Source: Rhodeus uyekii (Eukaryota; Chordata; Actinopteri; Cypriniformes; Acheilognathidae). From it: DNA of 64,000 nucleotides. Location of the stretch: NCBI GenBank assembly GCA_037043235.1, contig JAWRVZ010000320.1, forward strand, positions 207,001 to 271,000, written 5' to 3'. The notes beneath the pieces were generated by a model. The model ran no database searches. It was not told the origin of the DNA and saw only the letters and a list, made by a program, of their open reading frames with translations. Made by a program: the position numbers and the translations under genes. Positions 12,399 through 24,134 of this stretch are shown here, piece after piece (the first letter of the stretch is position 1; every line of letters begins with the position of its first letter).

Positions 12399-12936
12399 TG
12401 TAACAAAAGGAGGACTCACAGGCAGAGATCCAAATGCTTTGTCTTTAATAAGAGTGGTCGTACAGGACAGAAGGTCAGGGCAAACAGAGATCAAACATAA
12501 ACAGTAATCCAGGCAGGGGTCAGAAAGGCAGGCAGGCAGACAGATACAGGTACGGTAATCCAGACGAGAGGTCAAGACAGGCAGATAACAATCATAAACG
12601 TTAATCCAGGCACAGGTCGGGGCAGGCAGAACAGGATCAATAACAGGTAACAGGCAGAAACGGTAACAGGCAAACAAAACAGGATAATGAACGCTCAGAC
12701 TGACAACCGAGGCTAATCAAGACTTTGCGGTGAGTGTGTGGGTGAAGCAGTCTTTTATTGTCCAGGTGATGAGTGACAGCTGCAGAGAACAAACAATCTT
12801 AATCGGGTCCAACTGGTGTGTGTGATCAGTCCAGTGTACTGCATGATGGGAAATGTAGTGTGTAGTGTAGTGTCAGTATATGTGTGAGCTCCCTCTGGTG
12901 GCCAGGGAGGGGAGCGCAGAGCTCATATTCATAACA
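12399..12936 (-). repeat. Solo LTR with perfect 5-base target duplication
   Basis: The + strand starts TGTAACA and ends CATAACA. Both sides are flanked by ACTGG (12394-12398 and 12937-12941), a perfect target-site duplication. On the minus strand there is an AATAAAAGAC promoter-like stretch, a CAGG/CTGCC-rich middle and a TTATTAAAGAC signal. Length is 538 bp. Its internal composition resembles the LTR at 11192-11922, so they are probably related families. The matching duplications show that an LTR-LTR recombination removed the internal region. Confidence 0.85.
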
Positions 12937-13099
12937 ACTGGTCTCTTAAATACTAAGCATGGTGATATTATAATATATTTCTTCAGATTACAGTCACTGT
13001 CCACAATATGCTTGTTTATAACATTTTCTATGTATTTTGTCAATGGTGAGTATTAAATATAACAGTTAGTTTGATGTTTTTTAACCAGAAACTCACGTT

Positions 13100-14570
13100 G
13101 TGAGATATTCATAAAAAAACTCTCAGTAGACTACTTGAGAATGGACATGTAAAAAATCACCTGCTCACCGATCACCTGCTGGTATCTTTTAAAGCCTGTT
13201 TAACGTTACTCAAGTATAATAAATGTCGTACCATCTCATTCCGTAACATCAAAAACATTGACTATGCGGCATTTACTGAAGGATTAGCCACCCTCTCCAG
13301 TAATAACAATTTAACAACTCTGATGTACTGGTATGCCATTATAATGATGTGGTTCAGTCACTTCTTGACACTCATGCACCATTAAAAACCAGGTCTGTTT
13401 CATTTCTTAATTCTCCTCCCTGGTTCACACCAGATTTGCGCAGGCTAAAACCTTGAGGCCGACGCTTGGAAAGACTTTATGTGAAAACCAGACTTGTCAT
13501 GCACAAGGACATGTACTCTGAGCACATGAAAAACTACAAAACTGCTATTAATTCAGCTAAATCTGACTATTACTCGCACTTGATCTCATCTAGTGAAGGA
13601 AACTCAAGAACTCTTTTCTCTGTTTGGAAAGATATCATAAAGCCTCCCGATTCTCTCTCATCACACCTACACTCAGTTGAATTATGTGATGCTTTTTTAA
13701 CTTCTTTCAATTAAAAAATTGCTAGTATCCACCAGTCTCTGTTGGCTTCTGATTTAGCATGCTCTCCATCTCTTTCAACTTTTACACTGCTATTTAGTTC
13801 TACTCTGTCTACCTTTATACTTCCCTCTGAAGGTGAGATAGCCTCACTTATCACAAAATCTAAACCTTCTACACCTCATTTAGACCCTCTCCCAACTAAA
13901 TTAGTAAAACTCTGTTTGCCATTTCTTTTACATTTCATCACTGAGATTATTAATTCTTCTCTTATTTCTGGTACCGTTCCTTACTTATTCAAATGTGCAC
14001 TAATAACTCCTGTACTTAAGAAACCAGGTGCGGACCCAAACAATTGTAATAATTTTCGACCCATCAAAAATTCTGGAAAAGGTTGTTGCATCTCAGATAC
14101 ACAATCATCTCTCAACTAACAACCTTTATGAACAATTTCAATCTGGTTTTCGTTCCCACCACAGCACTGAGATGGCACTAGTCAAAATTTCAAATGACCT
14201 TTTGATAGCAGCTGACTCAGGACTACTATCTATATTAATTATTCTCGATTTATCTTCAGCATTTGACACTCTCTCTCATCAAATCCTGTTAGACAGCTGC
14301 AGTCCATTGGTATCATAGGTACTTCTTTAACTTGGTTTAAATCATATCTCACTGATCGTACCCAATTTGTCCAATTAAGCCAGTTTAGATCCAAACCTGC
14401 ATCCATCACCACAGGTGTCCCACAGGGATCAGTTCTGGGCCCTTTATTATTTACCATCTATTTACTTCCGCTGGGTAACATTTTTAGGAAACATGGAATT
14501 CACTTTCACTGCTATGCCGACGATACACAACTCTATCTATCCTCCAAACCTCTACCAGGAACACATTGGT
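13100..14570 (+). mobile_element. L2-type LINE remnant (reverse transcriptase)
   Basis: Broken + strand frames at 13466-13714, 13742-14119, 14028-14318 and about 14390-14570 read as a non-LTR reverse transcriptase: an upstream linker (KSDYYSHLI), a finger region (VPYLFKCALITPVLKKP), then QSGFRSHHSTE, LDLSSAFDTL, GVPQGSVLGPLLF and catalytic YADD (near 14520). The motifs match the L2/Maui group of fish LINEs. At least three frame changes and stops are present, and the match stops shortly after YADDTQLYL, so the 3' part is lost. It is inactive. Confidence 0.8.
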
Positions 14571-15433
14571 ATTTTTATACCTTAAACACAATTCTTCTTG
14601 TCCAGTAATGCTTAGACAGGCTATTAATTCAATGTCACACACTAATCAATAATATCAAGAATTAAAATATAATCATGAAATAAAAGAAAACATAATTTAT
14701 GGAATTTCCATCAATATATTTACAACCAATATTAATATCAAAGAACAAACAAAAAAACAAAAACAAAAGAAAATCACATAAAAATAAATCAAACTCAATT
14801 ATTTACAATTATTAATTAGTTGTCGTCTCGACATCAAAGTCATTCACAATAATGCTCAATTTCCAGCATTTAAAGTCTTTTAACTTTTTGTACCCAACAT
14901 CAGATTTTACAACACTATTAACAACTTTTTTTTTCACAATCTTTACTCTTTTTTTTATGAGCATAGTCCTGTAATGGTGTAATCACTCCATTTTACCATG
15001 CTGCACAAGAGTCCTTAATAGTCAATAGACAAGAGGTGCTTCCTTGTAAACAGTCCAATGGTGGAGAGAAAAAAAATAAATCAAAGTCCTCTTTTTATTT
15101 TATTTTTACAAAAATGTCTCTTCCAAATCAAGACAGTCTTTTCATTTACTCCCACAAGAAAAAAAGAGAAGAGAATACAAGAGGTTCTCCAACAAGAAAA
15201 AGATTGCAGCAATATCAAAAATGAAATTTCCATTGAATTCAAAAAGTGATCACTCTCTCAATAGTCTCAATATCTGGTCACAGTCCATTGTTTTTGTTTC
15301 CGTTTATTTCAACAGTCTCTCATTCTGATTAATAAACAGTTTTTGAGTAGTGTGCTGTATAGTGGCATTTCATGCCCACAACACAGGCCAAAGGGGGGTG
15401 TTTACAATGTCCATGTGATAGTGCACTTCACAG
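14571..15433. other. AT-rich gap, possible eroded LTR
   Basis: No gene is seen. The stretch lies where the 3' LTR of the minus-strand Gypsy element should be, and has T-rich runs (14931-14960, 15090-15110), but no clear TG...CA ends or matching partner were found. Confidence 0.3.
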
Positions 15434-17309
15434 TTAATAGCATGCATAGGAGGGCTGGTAGTAACAATGTGGTGCTGTTAGCCAGGGTGTCACAGCTGTC
15501 ATCCCACTAGATGCAAAGTTGGGATAGGGGTTATTGTCCACCATCTGCGCATTGTAGCATGATGGGGTCCCAAGAGTGTTATATGTAAACTTTCTTGGTG
15601 GCCGTCGTTTCCTCCTGGTAAACTGATACTCATTTTCCTGCTCTGAAGTCCTGTCCTGAAACTGAAGCACTTCGGTTGTTCTGTTAACAGGTAAGTCTTG
15701 CACCAACGGGTCAGCAATTGGTTCACTTTCAAAATGTTCTTCTGCTATTGCAGGTGCAGGCACAACCTCTATCGCTGGCTCAGCTGAAGGTGATTGTGGT
15801 CTTTGTTCTGACCGTGTAGAGCTAGGTCGAGGGTCACAAGGTACTGGGTGTGTTGATAAACCATCTCTTTTTCCCATGGAATCACTGATTTCTTGCGATC
15901 TTATCTGATAAGGCTCTACTTGGTAGTAGTAGTCATCTTCACTTTCATCACTGCCCTCTGACTCACACTCTCTCCTCGTGGTGGGCTGAGTTCTGCTGTT
16001 TCTTGGCTGATACCCTTGTTTTGGTTTGGTGTTTTGAGTTGGTATGATGTTAAGAGGTAGATGGTCACATGGAAGAAGAAGGTTTTGATGTAGGACTCTT
16101 GATCTACCTTTACTCTGTTCAGGTTTCACTTCATAAATTGGTGCGTCATTTGCCACCTGCCGTGTCACAACGTGAACTTCATCCTCCCAGTAATTCCGCA
16201 GTTTCCCAGTCCCACCTCTAGGAGTCAAGTTTTTCACAAGTACCCTGCTTCCCAGGGTCAGGTCTGTGCACCTCACCTTTTGGTCATAGTTTCTTTTGCT
16301 CATAGTTTCTTTGACAGTTTCTCCTGTCAGCATACTTGTTTGCCTGTTCTCTCGCTATCTCACAAGCTTCTTGCATTCCTTTCGTCCACCGTTCCATATA
16401 CTCACTGTAACTCTGTGAGTTATTATCAGAGTTGAGTCCGAAGAGAGCATCAATGGGCAGCCTTGGAGAGCGACCAAACAGCAATTGAAAATGTGAGAAC
16501 CCAGTCACGTCACATCTTGTGCAGTTGTAAGCAAAGATTAATTTGTTAAGTGCATCCTTCCAATTAGATTTTTGTCTGTCAGTTAGGGTTTCCAGAATTT
16601 GGAGTAAGGTCCGGTTGAATCTTTCCACCTGCCCATTCCCTTGGGGGTGGTCCTTGAGCTAGCCACACCACTGTACTTCTTGAGGTGGGTGAGCAGCTGG
16701 TTTTCGAATTCCCCCCCTTGGTCATGGTGAATTCTGGAGGGAAACCCAAACTTCAGAGCGAAATCATTGAATAACCGGTCAGCCACCGTTTTTGCTGATT
16801 TTGAAGTTGTGGCATAGGCCAGTGCAAATCGAGTGAAGTGGTCAACGATTACCAAGATGTACTCGTAGCCCCCTTTGCATTTGTCTAGTTCTCAGGACAT
16901 AATTTTCGATGTCTTTCTGCATATAGGGCCAGAAGAAACGATCCCGGATGAGGCTTGTGGTGCGGTCAATGCCCTGATGACCCATCTCATCATGAAGTTC
17001 CCTTAACACAGTTGGTTTTAACTGAACTGGTAAGATCAGCTGTCTCCTTTGAGATGTCTGGCGGAACAGAATGCCATTTTCATCCAGCTTCAACTTATCC
17101 CATTCCCTCAAAAGAACTTTCGATAGCGAATTCACAGAACGCCAATGTTGGGGAGGTCTAGATCCTGTTTGTAAGTGTTCATCGATTTCTCTAATGTCCT
17201 TGTCATCTTTTTGTGCTTGTCTAATTTCCTCCCTTGACAAAGGTTTAAAAAGTCTCTCACTTTCCTCCACACATGGTCGGACACTCTGACAAGCTCCAGC
17301 AAGGGCCAA
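15434..17309 (-). pseudogene. Integrase and C-terminal tail of the decayed Gypsy element
   Basis: Four overlapping fragments carry the zinc domain (ELHDEMGHQG; the CxxC half is disrupted), the core with Asp in IVDHFTRFA and Asp in HHDQGGEFEN, and Glu in ERFNRTLLQ. A basic C-terminal region with an SH3-like LTLGSRVLVKN segment and an acidic/Ser tail ends at 15434. Frame changes occur near 16850, 16600 and 16300. Confidence 0.8.
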
Positions 17310-17316
17310 ACCTGAG

Positions 17317-18624
17317 TTATTTTTTTATTACAGCTCCCATACAGTCAGATGAGAACTCCTCAGTACATTCTTTAATGTCCAGATCTGCCGGCATTCTGGA
17401 AAGTGAGTCTGCATCGATGTTTTCTTTACCTGGACGGTAGCGGATGGTAAAGTGGAAGTCTGCGAGCTCTGAAACCCACCTACATCCAGTGGTGTTCAGC
17501 TTAGCCGAGATAAGGACATAGGTCAACGGGTTGTTATCACTGAATACTGTAAAGGTTGGTGCATAATACAGATAGTCTCTGAATTTCTCAGTTACAGCCC
17601 ATTTTAACGCCAAAAACTCCAACTTCCCACTTTTTATGTGGTAGTTTTTCTCCGCTGCAGTCAATTTTTGGGAACCGTAGGCAATAACTCTTAACTTGCC
17701 ACCCTGTTCTTGATATAGAACGGCGCCCAGTCCTTGGTTGGATGCATCTGTATGAAGAATAAATGGTTGAGAGAAGTCGGGAAACCCTAAAACTGGAGGC
17801 TGAACCAGACAGTCGATCAGCTTCTCAAGTATCTCCTGATCGGTTTGCTCGACAGCACCACATAATTCCGTTTGCTGTTTCTCACTGGGCGTTTTTCTTT
17901 TCTCTGTGGCTCATTACTGTCACCCTTTAGCAGGTCGTACAGAGGACAGGCTATCCGAGAGAAGTCTGATGTATTGCCGATAATAACTGAGTAGACCCAG
18001 AATCTTGCGCAGTTCTCCCACCGTGCTCTGTCTTTTTTCCTTAAGCGCTGTTACAGCAACTGTATCTGCAGGATCAATACGACTGCCTTCTGCTGAGACA
18101 ATTCTACCCAGATAGCGTACCTCTCTCCTGAACAGCTCGCACTTTCTCGGTTTCAACTTGACTCCATGGGATTGCAAATGTTGCAGCACACTCCTTACCG
18201 CTTCCACTTGTCCCTCAAAAGACTCATTGAAGACCAGGATATCATCTAAATAAGGTATGCAGATTTTATCTCTCAACCCCTCCAAACTTTCCTCCATAAA
18301 CCGTTGAAATGCTACATGTGCGTTCATAAGGCCGAAGGGGATCCGAATCCATTCGTAGAGGCCCCACGGTGTTGTGAATGCAGTCAAGTACCTGCTCTCT
18401 GGGGACATGAAACCTTGGTGATACGCCTTCCCCTGGTCCAATAGGGAGAACCATGTGTTACCTCCCAGACCATCAAGGATATCCTGAACCCTGGGTATTG
18501 GCTGGCGATCAGGAATCGTTTTGCTGTTCAGGCCCCTATAGTCGATGCACAATCTGAGGCTGCCATATTTTTCGGACACAGACAATTGGGGACGAGTAAG
18601 GTGAATGAGACTTGAGACACCCAC
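17317..18624 (-). pseudogene. Reverse transcriptase and RNase H of the decayed Gypsy element
   Basis: RT (17920-18624) shows LCIDYRGLN, FSLLDQGKAY, FGLMNAHVAFQR and the catalytic YLDD (near 18250). RNase H follows in shifted frames, with GAVLYQ-type sequence near 17720 and FSDNNPLTYVL plus NIDADSLSRM within 17317-17664. A stop and frameshift separate the two domains. Confidence 0.8.
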
Positions 18625-19463
18625 TCTTGAGCAATCAGATCATGCAAGAAGTCCTTCATTTCCTGATATAATGGTTTAGGGACTGATGTATATGTGCGGG
18701 CAACAGGCGTGTCATCGTTTAAGGAAATACCCAGTTGTAAACTTGGAACACAACCAATATCATCATCCGACCTTGAGAAAGCATGACATTCTTCACGCAA
18801 CATCTGCTTCACTTGCTCTTGTTGGGGCAGAGTTAAATGGCTCACGTCGACTGGAGGGTCCCATAAATCCTCTTTGACCTCTCCACTAGTTGTTTCTGGC
18901 AGGACCTGGGTGACAGAAGCCACTGCCACACAAGGTGGGTTTGTCGTTGGTAATACAGACTTAACCGGCTGCACTGTTCCTAGTTCTGATCTGCCGTGGA
19001 GGATGATGTCATGTTCCGTTCCATTCTGCACACTGATAGTGATTACTGGACGGGTTCCCTTTTTCAGCGTGAGGGGAGTATCAAACAGCTCAAGACCATC
19101 AGGGTATGTTGGGTTAATGGGTGGTTCAAACAGCAGCACACTATCTTGTCTCACATAAGGCATTTTCACCTGACACTGAATATGCATAACAGTGTGTTTC
19201 CGTATATTCACAGGTTCCTTCATCGTTCTCACTGAATACTCACTGAGGCTCTCCGCAGTCACCAAATTTATGAATGTCTGGACTCTATTTTTCTTTATGC
19301 TTGGGAAAGCGTTTCTGACAGTTCGGTACAGAGATGCATTTGTCACACCATGAGGTCCATTTCTTTCACTCTTTTTCATTATTTGTTCTATCACATTATA
19401 CCCAATGATAGGTCTGTACAGTTCTTGGTCCTTCAAAACAAGCACAGGAATGCTCAACTCTTT

Positions 19464-19727
19464 TTAACCATTTACCTGTGATGCCAGCTTGAAGGTCATT
19501 TCAACCCATCCACTATATGGCATGTTTGTTCCATTGGCTGCCACCAGACGCAAACTGTCTGGTGCTTTAGTTGCCTCAGAAATGTTTCTCAGTGTGGTCT
19601 CAAGTGCATGTTTGGCTTTCCACTGTTGATCTATAATGCACACTTGGGAGCCTGTGTCCCATAATGCTTCTGTCTTTTTCCCTTGTAAATAACAGGTCAC
19701 GAGACATTGTTTACCCACTAAAGACAT
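19464..19727 (-). pseudogene. Aspartic protease of the decayed Gypsy element
   Basis: It contains ALWDTGSQV, the D-T-G-S active-site loop of retroviral-type proteases, and lies between gag and RT as expected. The frame stops at 19464 and the following linker (18528-19457) is in another frame. Confidence 0.7.
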
Positions 19728-19872
19728 GCCAGCAGAATGTTGGTTAACCTAGCAACCGGCAGTTAAAATGCAATCAAGTGACTGGAATTCACGCTGTCTC
19801 TGCTTCTCATATTTTTGGGACTCCTCCACGGCTCGGGTCACACCCTGTCCCTTGGGGGCAACCCACTCCCGT

Positions 19873-21110
19873 TTAATGGAGCTCCTGGCTGAGATCTGGT
19901 ACCTTTACTCCGACAGCCAGCTGAGAAGTGTTCGCTGCTGCCACAATGATAACAATGGGTGCAAGGTTCCTCTGCCTTACTCGAGACGGACGGGGTTGAC
20001 GGAACTGGTGAGGGTACTGTTGTGTTGGTACCATATACTGCTGGGGATAATGTTGTGGGGCTGCAAAACTTGAAGGTTGAGTTGGATAACTGATAGACAT
20101 AGGATAATGCTGAGGATAAGGATACCCATATGGCTGGAGCGAATGTTGTTGTGGACCAGAGGATAACTGAGCTTGGTTTTCAGGAGGAAGAGGTAAGTTC
20201 TGCTCTCTCACCTGTTTTTGGCTTTGTGGGAACTGGTACGGAGACATGTATGGACCTGCCTGTGGTTGATATGTAGCTGCCTCTGGTTTCCAAGTCTGAT
20301 GTTCTTTGACTTGGGTCCATCCAGGTGTCATGCTCTGGGGTGGGAACTTCTGCTGTGAGAGCACTGCCGATGCCGGTTCTTTGTTCTGAACTGCAAAACA
20401 CTGCTGAGGAACAGGTAAGGGTTGTTGGATAGTTGCAGACTTTTCAGCTGTGACATTAAATCAAACTTTGTTTGTACTGGAATGATTGCTCAGGGACAGT
20501 CTCGTTTAGTTGTACAGCATGAACAGCACGACTCTTTTCACATTTTTGTTTACTTTGTCTTTCCGTCTCATTGGAACAAGCGACATTGAGTTTTTCTAAC
20601 AACACTTCATCTGGAACGGCCGAATCTGACAGGTATGGTTGAAGGTCACTCTGAATTCGATCGTTTTGCAATCCAGTCAAGACAGTGTGCAGAAACATAT
20701 TCTGTACTAAAGCCGGATCATATTTTAACCCTGAGTCATCCTCCTGAGAAGCAAACAGAATTTTTTGTCTAAGATCAATGACTCGTATTAGGAAGGTTTG
20801 TGGTGTTTCTCTTACACGTTGAGCTTCTGTGGTAAGCTGATTGTATAGTTCAGTAGCATTTTTCTCTTGATAATGTGAGCGAAGTATTCGTCTCAGCATT
20901 GAGAGTGTCAATCCTGCCTTTCCCTCAAGATAGCTCCGCAGCTGAAGCCCTGGTGTGACAGCTCTGATGACAGAATCTATTATTTCTGGTTCTGAATAGC
21001 CCTTCTTGAGTCCACTTTCTATCTGGCGGGCCAAACTGGAGAATGAAAGCCGATCCTTCTGTCCTGGATCTCCAATCAGACCAGAAAAGCTGAAATGTTT
21101 CTGCCAGGCT
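19873..21110 (-). pseudogene. gag of the decayed Gypsy element
   Basis: A capsid-like segment (20456-21034, extended upstream to about 21110 in the same sense) is rich in helices. It is followed by a Pro/Gln/Tyr-rich tail (19873-20364), and a CCHC knuckle (CYHCGSSEHFSAGC, about 19925-19965) in a shifted frame. The gag therefore contains at least two frameshifts. Confidence 0.7.
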
Positions 21111-21335
21111 GAGGTACCTTGTCTCTGTAATGTGTGTGTAGAGTAAACCGGGCCATAGTCTGCACATGTCTGCTGATCTCATGCATTCTGTGGTATGGTG
21201 GAACTAATGTGCATGGTAGAAAATAACTCAGTTGCGCTCTTTCTACTTCCTTGCATTGCTCGCTGTCTACTTTCTTCTCTCTCTGGTTCAGAAACATTAG
21301 ATGTGATTCCCATGAGCTCACTCAGTTTATCATTA

Positions 21336-21960
21336 CCGTATTTTCCCGCATATAATCCGCAGACGCAGATAATCCGCACCCTCATATATCCCGCGGGTTT
21401 TGGGGGTTTGTGTAAAAAATAGTTGGTATAATCCGCACCCTCAGATGTCCCGCACCCATGATGAATTTTTTTTGTGCAAGTTCATGATTCGAATTTCGAA
21501 TGTCAATTATCCATAACTGTTCAGGCTCGGTACACAGTACTTGTGCGCGAAATAAAAAAAAGAAAAAGAAAAACACAAGTCAAAATCAGAAGAAGAAAAA
21601 GACAGTCTCTCCCCCTGGAAGCGTGTTGATCGGATGAGAAGAGCACGCAATCATGGCAGCACAGCCAATCACGTCTTATTGCATGATTGACAGGTCAGAC
21701 AGCCTATCAGAGCCAGCTATCAGAGTGATAGACAGCCAATCACGTCTTCTTGCATGATTGACAGGTCAGACAGCCTATCAGCACCAGCTGTAAGACTGAC
21801 AGTACAGAGGCCAGACAACCCGTGCAAGAAAGAAAAACAGAAAGAAAATACAGCAATTTTTTTTATATTGAAATATTATTACGTGTAAAAAATTGGTGAT
21901 ATAGTCCGCACCCTTATATATATTATTTATACTCATATTTATCTGTTTACTGTGATATAT
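21336..21960. repeat. Dispersed-repeat segment with TAATCCGCACC motifs and a tandem duplication
   Basis: It starts CCGTATTTTCCCGCATATAA and carries the motif TAATCCGCACC or TAGTCCGCACC at about 21371, 21430 and 21902. This resembles ends of a common fish DNA repeat (CCGTATTTTCC... TAAG/TCGCAC), though the opposite end was not found. Between them a unit of about 70 bases containing CAGCCAATCACGTCTT and TGCATGATTGACAGG occurs twice (about 21662-21785). Assignment to a named family is not possible here. Confidence 0.45.
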
Positions 21961-22740
21961 TTAACACGTTCATGACGCGACTGTATATCCAACCGCTGTT
22001 ATTCAGTTCATATTGTGTATATCCGTCCAGATAGCCTATGTAAGTGTGTTCAGAGGCGAGTCATGCGAAGTGTATTTCATATGCATGTTTAGCGCCATTT
22101 TACCGTGATGTTGAGAACATTCATCTGTATTGTATACTGAGGTGAATTTATGTTATTGTATGCCAGTGCTTCTCAATTATTTTCTGTCACGCCCCTCCTA
22201 AGATGAGGCAGTGGCATAGCCACGGGGCCTGGGCCCCCTCATTTACATGTCCGGCCCCCTCAGATTTTCAATAAGTCAAAATGAAGTGAAGAATTCATTA
22301 TAAATCCCAGACATTGGGACACTCTTGTATTTGACTCCACATTACACATCAAGTTATGAGCTACATCAATTGAGTAAATTATTTATTATGGCAATATTTT
22401 ATTTGATTAATATTTATACAAACATACAAAAGATAAGAATGTGTGCAACAGGTTCTATTCCATGTTCATGTTTATAGCCTATGGCAGCAGAATAATCACA
22501 CCAGTGAAAGTTACAAACAGTTTGTTACAGTGCTCTAAGTTCACAAAATAAGAACGAGTTTAACTTCTACAAATAAGATACAAATGAGAGTAAATGGAAA
22601 TAATGTAGACTCGTGCCAGTTTAGTACGTTTATCTTAATTACTGTGAATGTCTGTAATCATTAATATCTGTAATCAATATCTCGAATAAAAACAGTTGTG
22701 GTTTGTCGTTTAAGATCTAATTACCTTTTCTCAACGTAGA
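21961..22740. other. Intergenic, no gene recognised
   Basis: AT-rich DNA with a short repeat-like piece (CGCCCCTCCTAAGATGAGGCAG, about 22189-22210) and no supported coding signal. Confidence 0.4.
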
Positions 22741-22762
22741 GATTTCAATAAGCATCGACTGG

Positions 22763-22844
22763 GATTTTCAGTTTCACGCGGTACACGCATGCGTAAAACT
22801 CTCATGAATATTCATGTTAGCTCCGCCCAGTGAAACTGAAAATC
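22763..22844 (+). promoter_or_regulatory. Palindromic interferon-type promoter of unit B
   Basis: GATTTTCAGTTTCAC (22763-22777) and its exact reverse complement GTGAAACTGAAAATC (22830-22844) flank the perfect palindrome CATGAATATTCATG (22803-22816). Each arm contains an ISRE-type core, TTTCAGTTTC or GAAACTGAAA, which fits the GAAANNGAAA site bound by IRF/STAT complexes. Between them sits TTAGCTCCGCCC. The layout recurs in single-sided form in front of unit C. The symmetry would allow transcription both ways. No TATA box is obvious. Confidence 0.7.
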
Positions 22845-22852
22845 TCGTAACA

Positions 22853-22931
22853 CCGGTTCAAATCGAGCAGTGTTGATCTGTTTGCCAGCAAGAGTTTAAA
22901 GTCATCTGAAATCGGAAGGATCCTAAAAACA
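22853..22931 (+). other. Non-coding exon 1 of unit B
   Basis: The segment from CACCGGTTCAAATCGAG to CCTAAAAACA ends at a consensus donor GTAAGT (22932). It is closely matched by 46270-46350 in front of unit C, including the donor. The start is approximate. It has no start codon used by the protein, which begins in exon 2. Confidence 0.6.
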
Positions 22932-23299
22932 GTAAGTAGACTCATTTAACTGAATCATTACCTGATTCCTGTAAAAAGAAACTGACCAAAAGAAACGACA
23001 TACACAATTTACTATCAGTTTCGTTTCACTGCAGCATGAACATTTCAGATCAGCACAGATTGCTGCAATAAATATACGAATAGGTTCATGTGTAATACCA
23101 CATATTATACTTTAAAAATACCTGAAATTGCTTGATGAACAAAGACAAATCATGCATAATATGCAATTGGGATGCATAATAATATTTATTTTTGTTTGTT
23201 TCTTCTCCGTGATTCTGGACTTCCTCATATTTCGTAGGCGTGGCTGAATAAGATTCTTTTCTCAACCTGTCCTCATAATGAGAGAAATCGTGTGTGTGT

Positions 23300-23355
23300 G
23301 CGTATTGGAGAGAATGAGAGAGAGAGAGAGCGAGAGAGAGAGCGAGAGAGAGAAA
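23300..23355. repeat. (GA)n microsatellite
   Basis: GAGAGA-rich tract with CGAGAG interruptions inside intron 1 of unit B. Confidence 0.8.
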
Positions 23356-23589
23356 GTGTGTCACTTTATTGATCAATGTCTTGCCGCTGATCTTCAGTGA
23401 TTCAGTTCAATCACAATCAGAAATGAGTTTATATGTTTAGTTGTTATTGGTGAAGTAAGTGTTACATTTTCTTCTCCTGATGCAGAACGGCAGCGGCTGA
23501 AAAGTTTGCATTTCCTTATTTCAATTTTGGTCTGAAATGGCCTTTTCATTTGCCCCAAAATATAACTTTTTGTTATGTATTATAACAAG

Positions 23590-23703
23590 CCCAGGTCAGA
23601 AAAAGTAACACAAAAGTACCTTATCGCATGAACCGTTGCCTTTTAAGGTAGTAACACAATATTGTAATGCATTACTTTTCAAAGTATCTTTACCCAACAC
23701 TGC
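23590..23703 (-). mobile_element. hAT-type MITE end
   Basis: The sequence ends TAATGCATTACTTTTCAAAGTATCTTTACCCAACACTG; its reverse complement starts CAGTGTTGGGTAAAG, the terminal repeat of a very common fish hAT-like MITE. The homologous site in unit C (57440-57480) has the same end. The left end is eroded. Confidence 0.45.
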
Positions 23704-23889
23704 CTACAATACAAACTTATATGACAGTTGAGTAATTTCAAGGCATTGCAATTTTTTTATAGACTCACCAGATGGCATTAAAGCTCAACTTCTGATCTGA
23801 CAACTGTGAATATCATTATAAAAGTATTGATCAAACCTCTATCTATAACGTCACTGGTGTGATTTCTTCTTTTCTGTGTTTTGTCCAGC

Positions 23890-23989
23890 ATGGATCCAGT
23901 GGGAGTGAATTCAATAGAGACCGCAGCTCTAGGGAGACCCTTCCAGCTGGGTATGCTGTACGACTGCAGGAGAGATGCGCTTGTACCAG
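23890..23989 (+). CDS. Unit B exon 2: N-terminus of SNTX-like MACPF protein
   Basis: An acceptor (TTTTGTCCAG) precedes the ATG by one base, and the exon ends CAG|GTGATC in phase 1. It encodes 33 residues starting MDPVGVNS, including GRPFQLGMLYDCRRD, the conserved N-terminal signature of stonustoxin/neoverrucotoxin-like proteins. The phase matches the acceptor of exon 3 at 28104. There is no signal peptide, as is usual in this family. Confidence 0.8.
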
Positions 23990-24134
23990 GTGATCAACCC
24001 AAATCTGTCAAGCCTTGAATGAATAACTAGAGTAAAATTACATAATCTATTATTTATAAGATTTTAGTAAAGAACATACAATAATATAAAAAATAATTGG
24101 CAATGTTAAAGTATTACCTTGAGCTTGCAGAAAA

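Larger units (their letters stand above)
15434..21110 (-). mobile_element. Decayed Ty3/Gypsy retrotransposon, standard domain order
   Basis: Minus-strand fragments read, from high to low coordinates: gag, CCHC knuckle, protease, RT, RNase H, integrase and C-terminal tail. They sit in several different frames with frameshifts and stops between them. The order is the usual gag-PR-RT-RH-IN, in contrast to the element at 1-5371. Paired LTRs were not recognised on either side. It is inactive. Confidence 0.85.
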
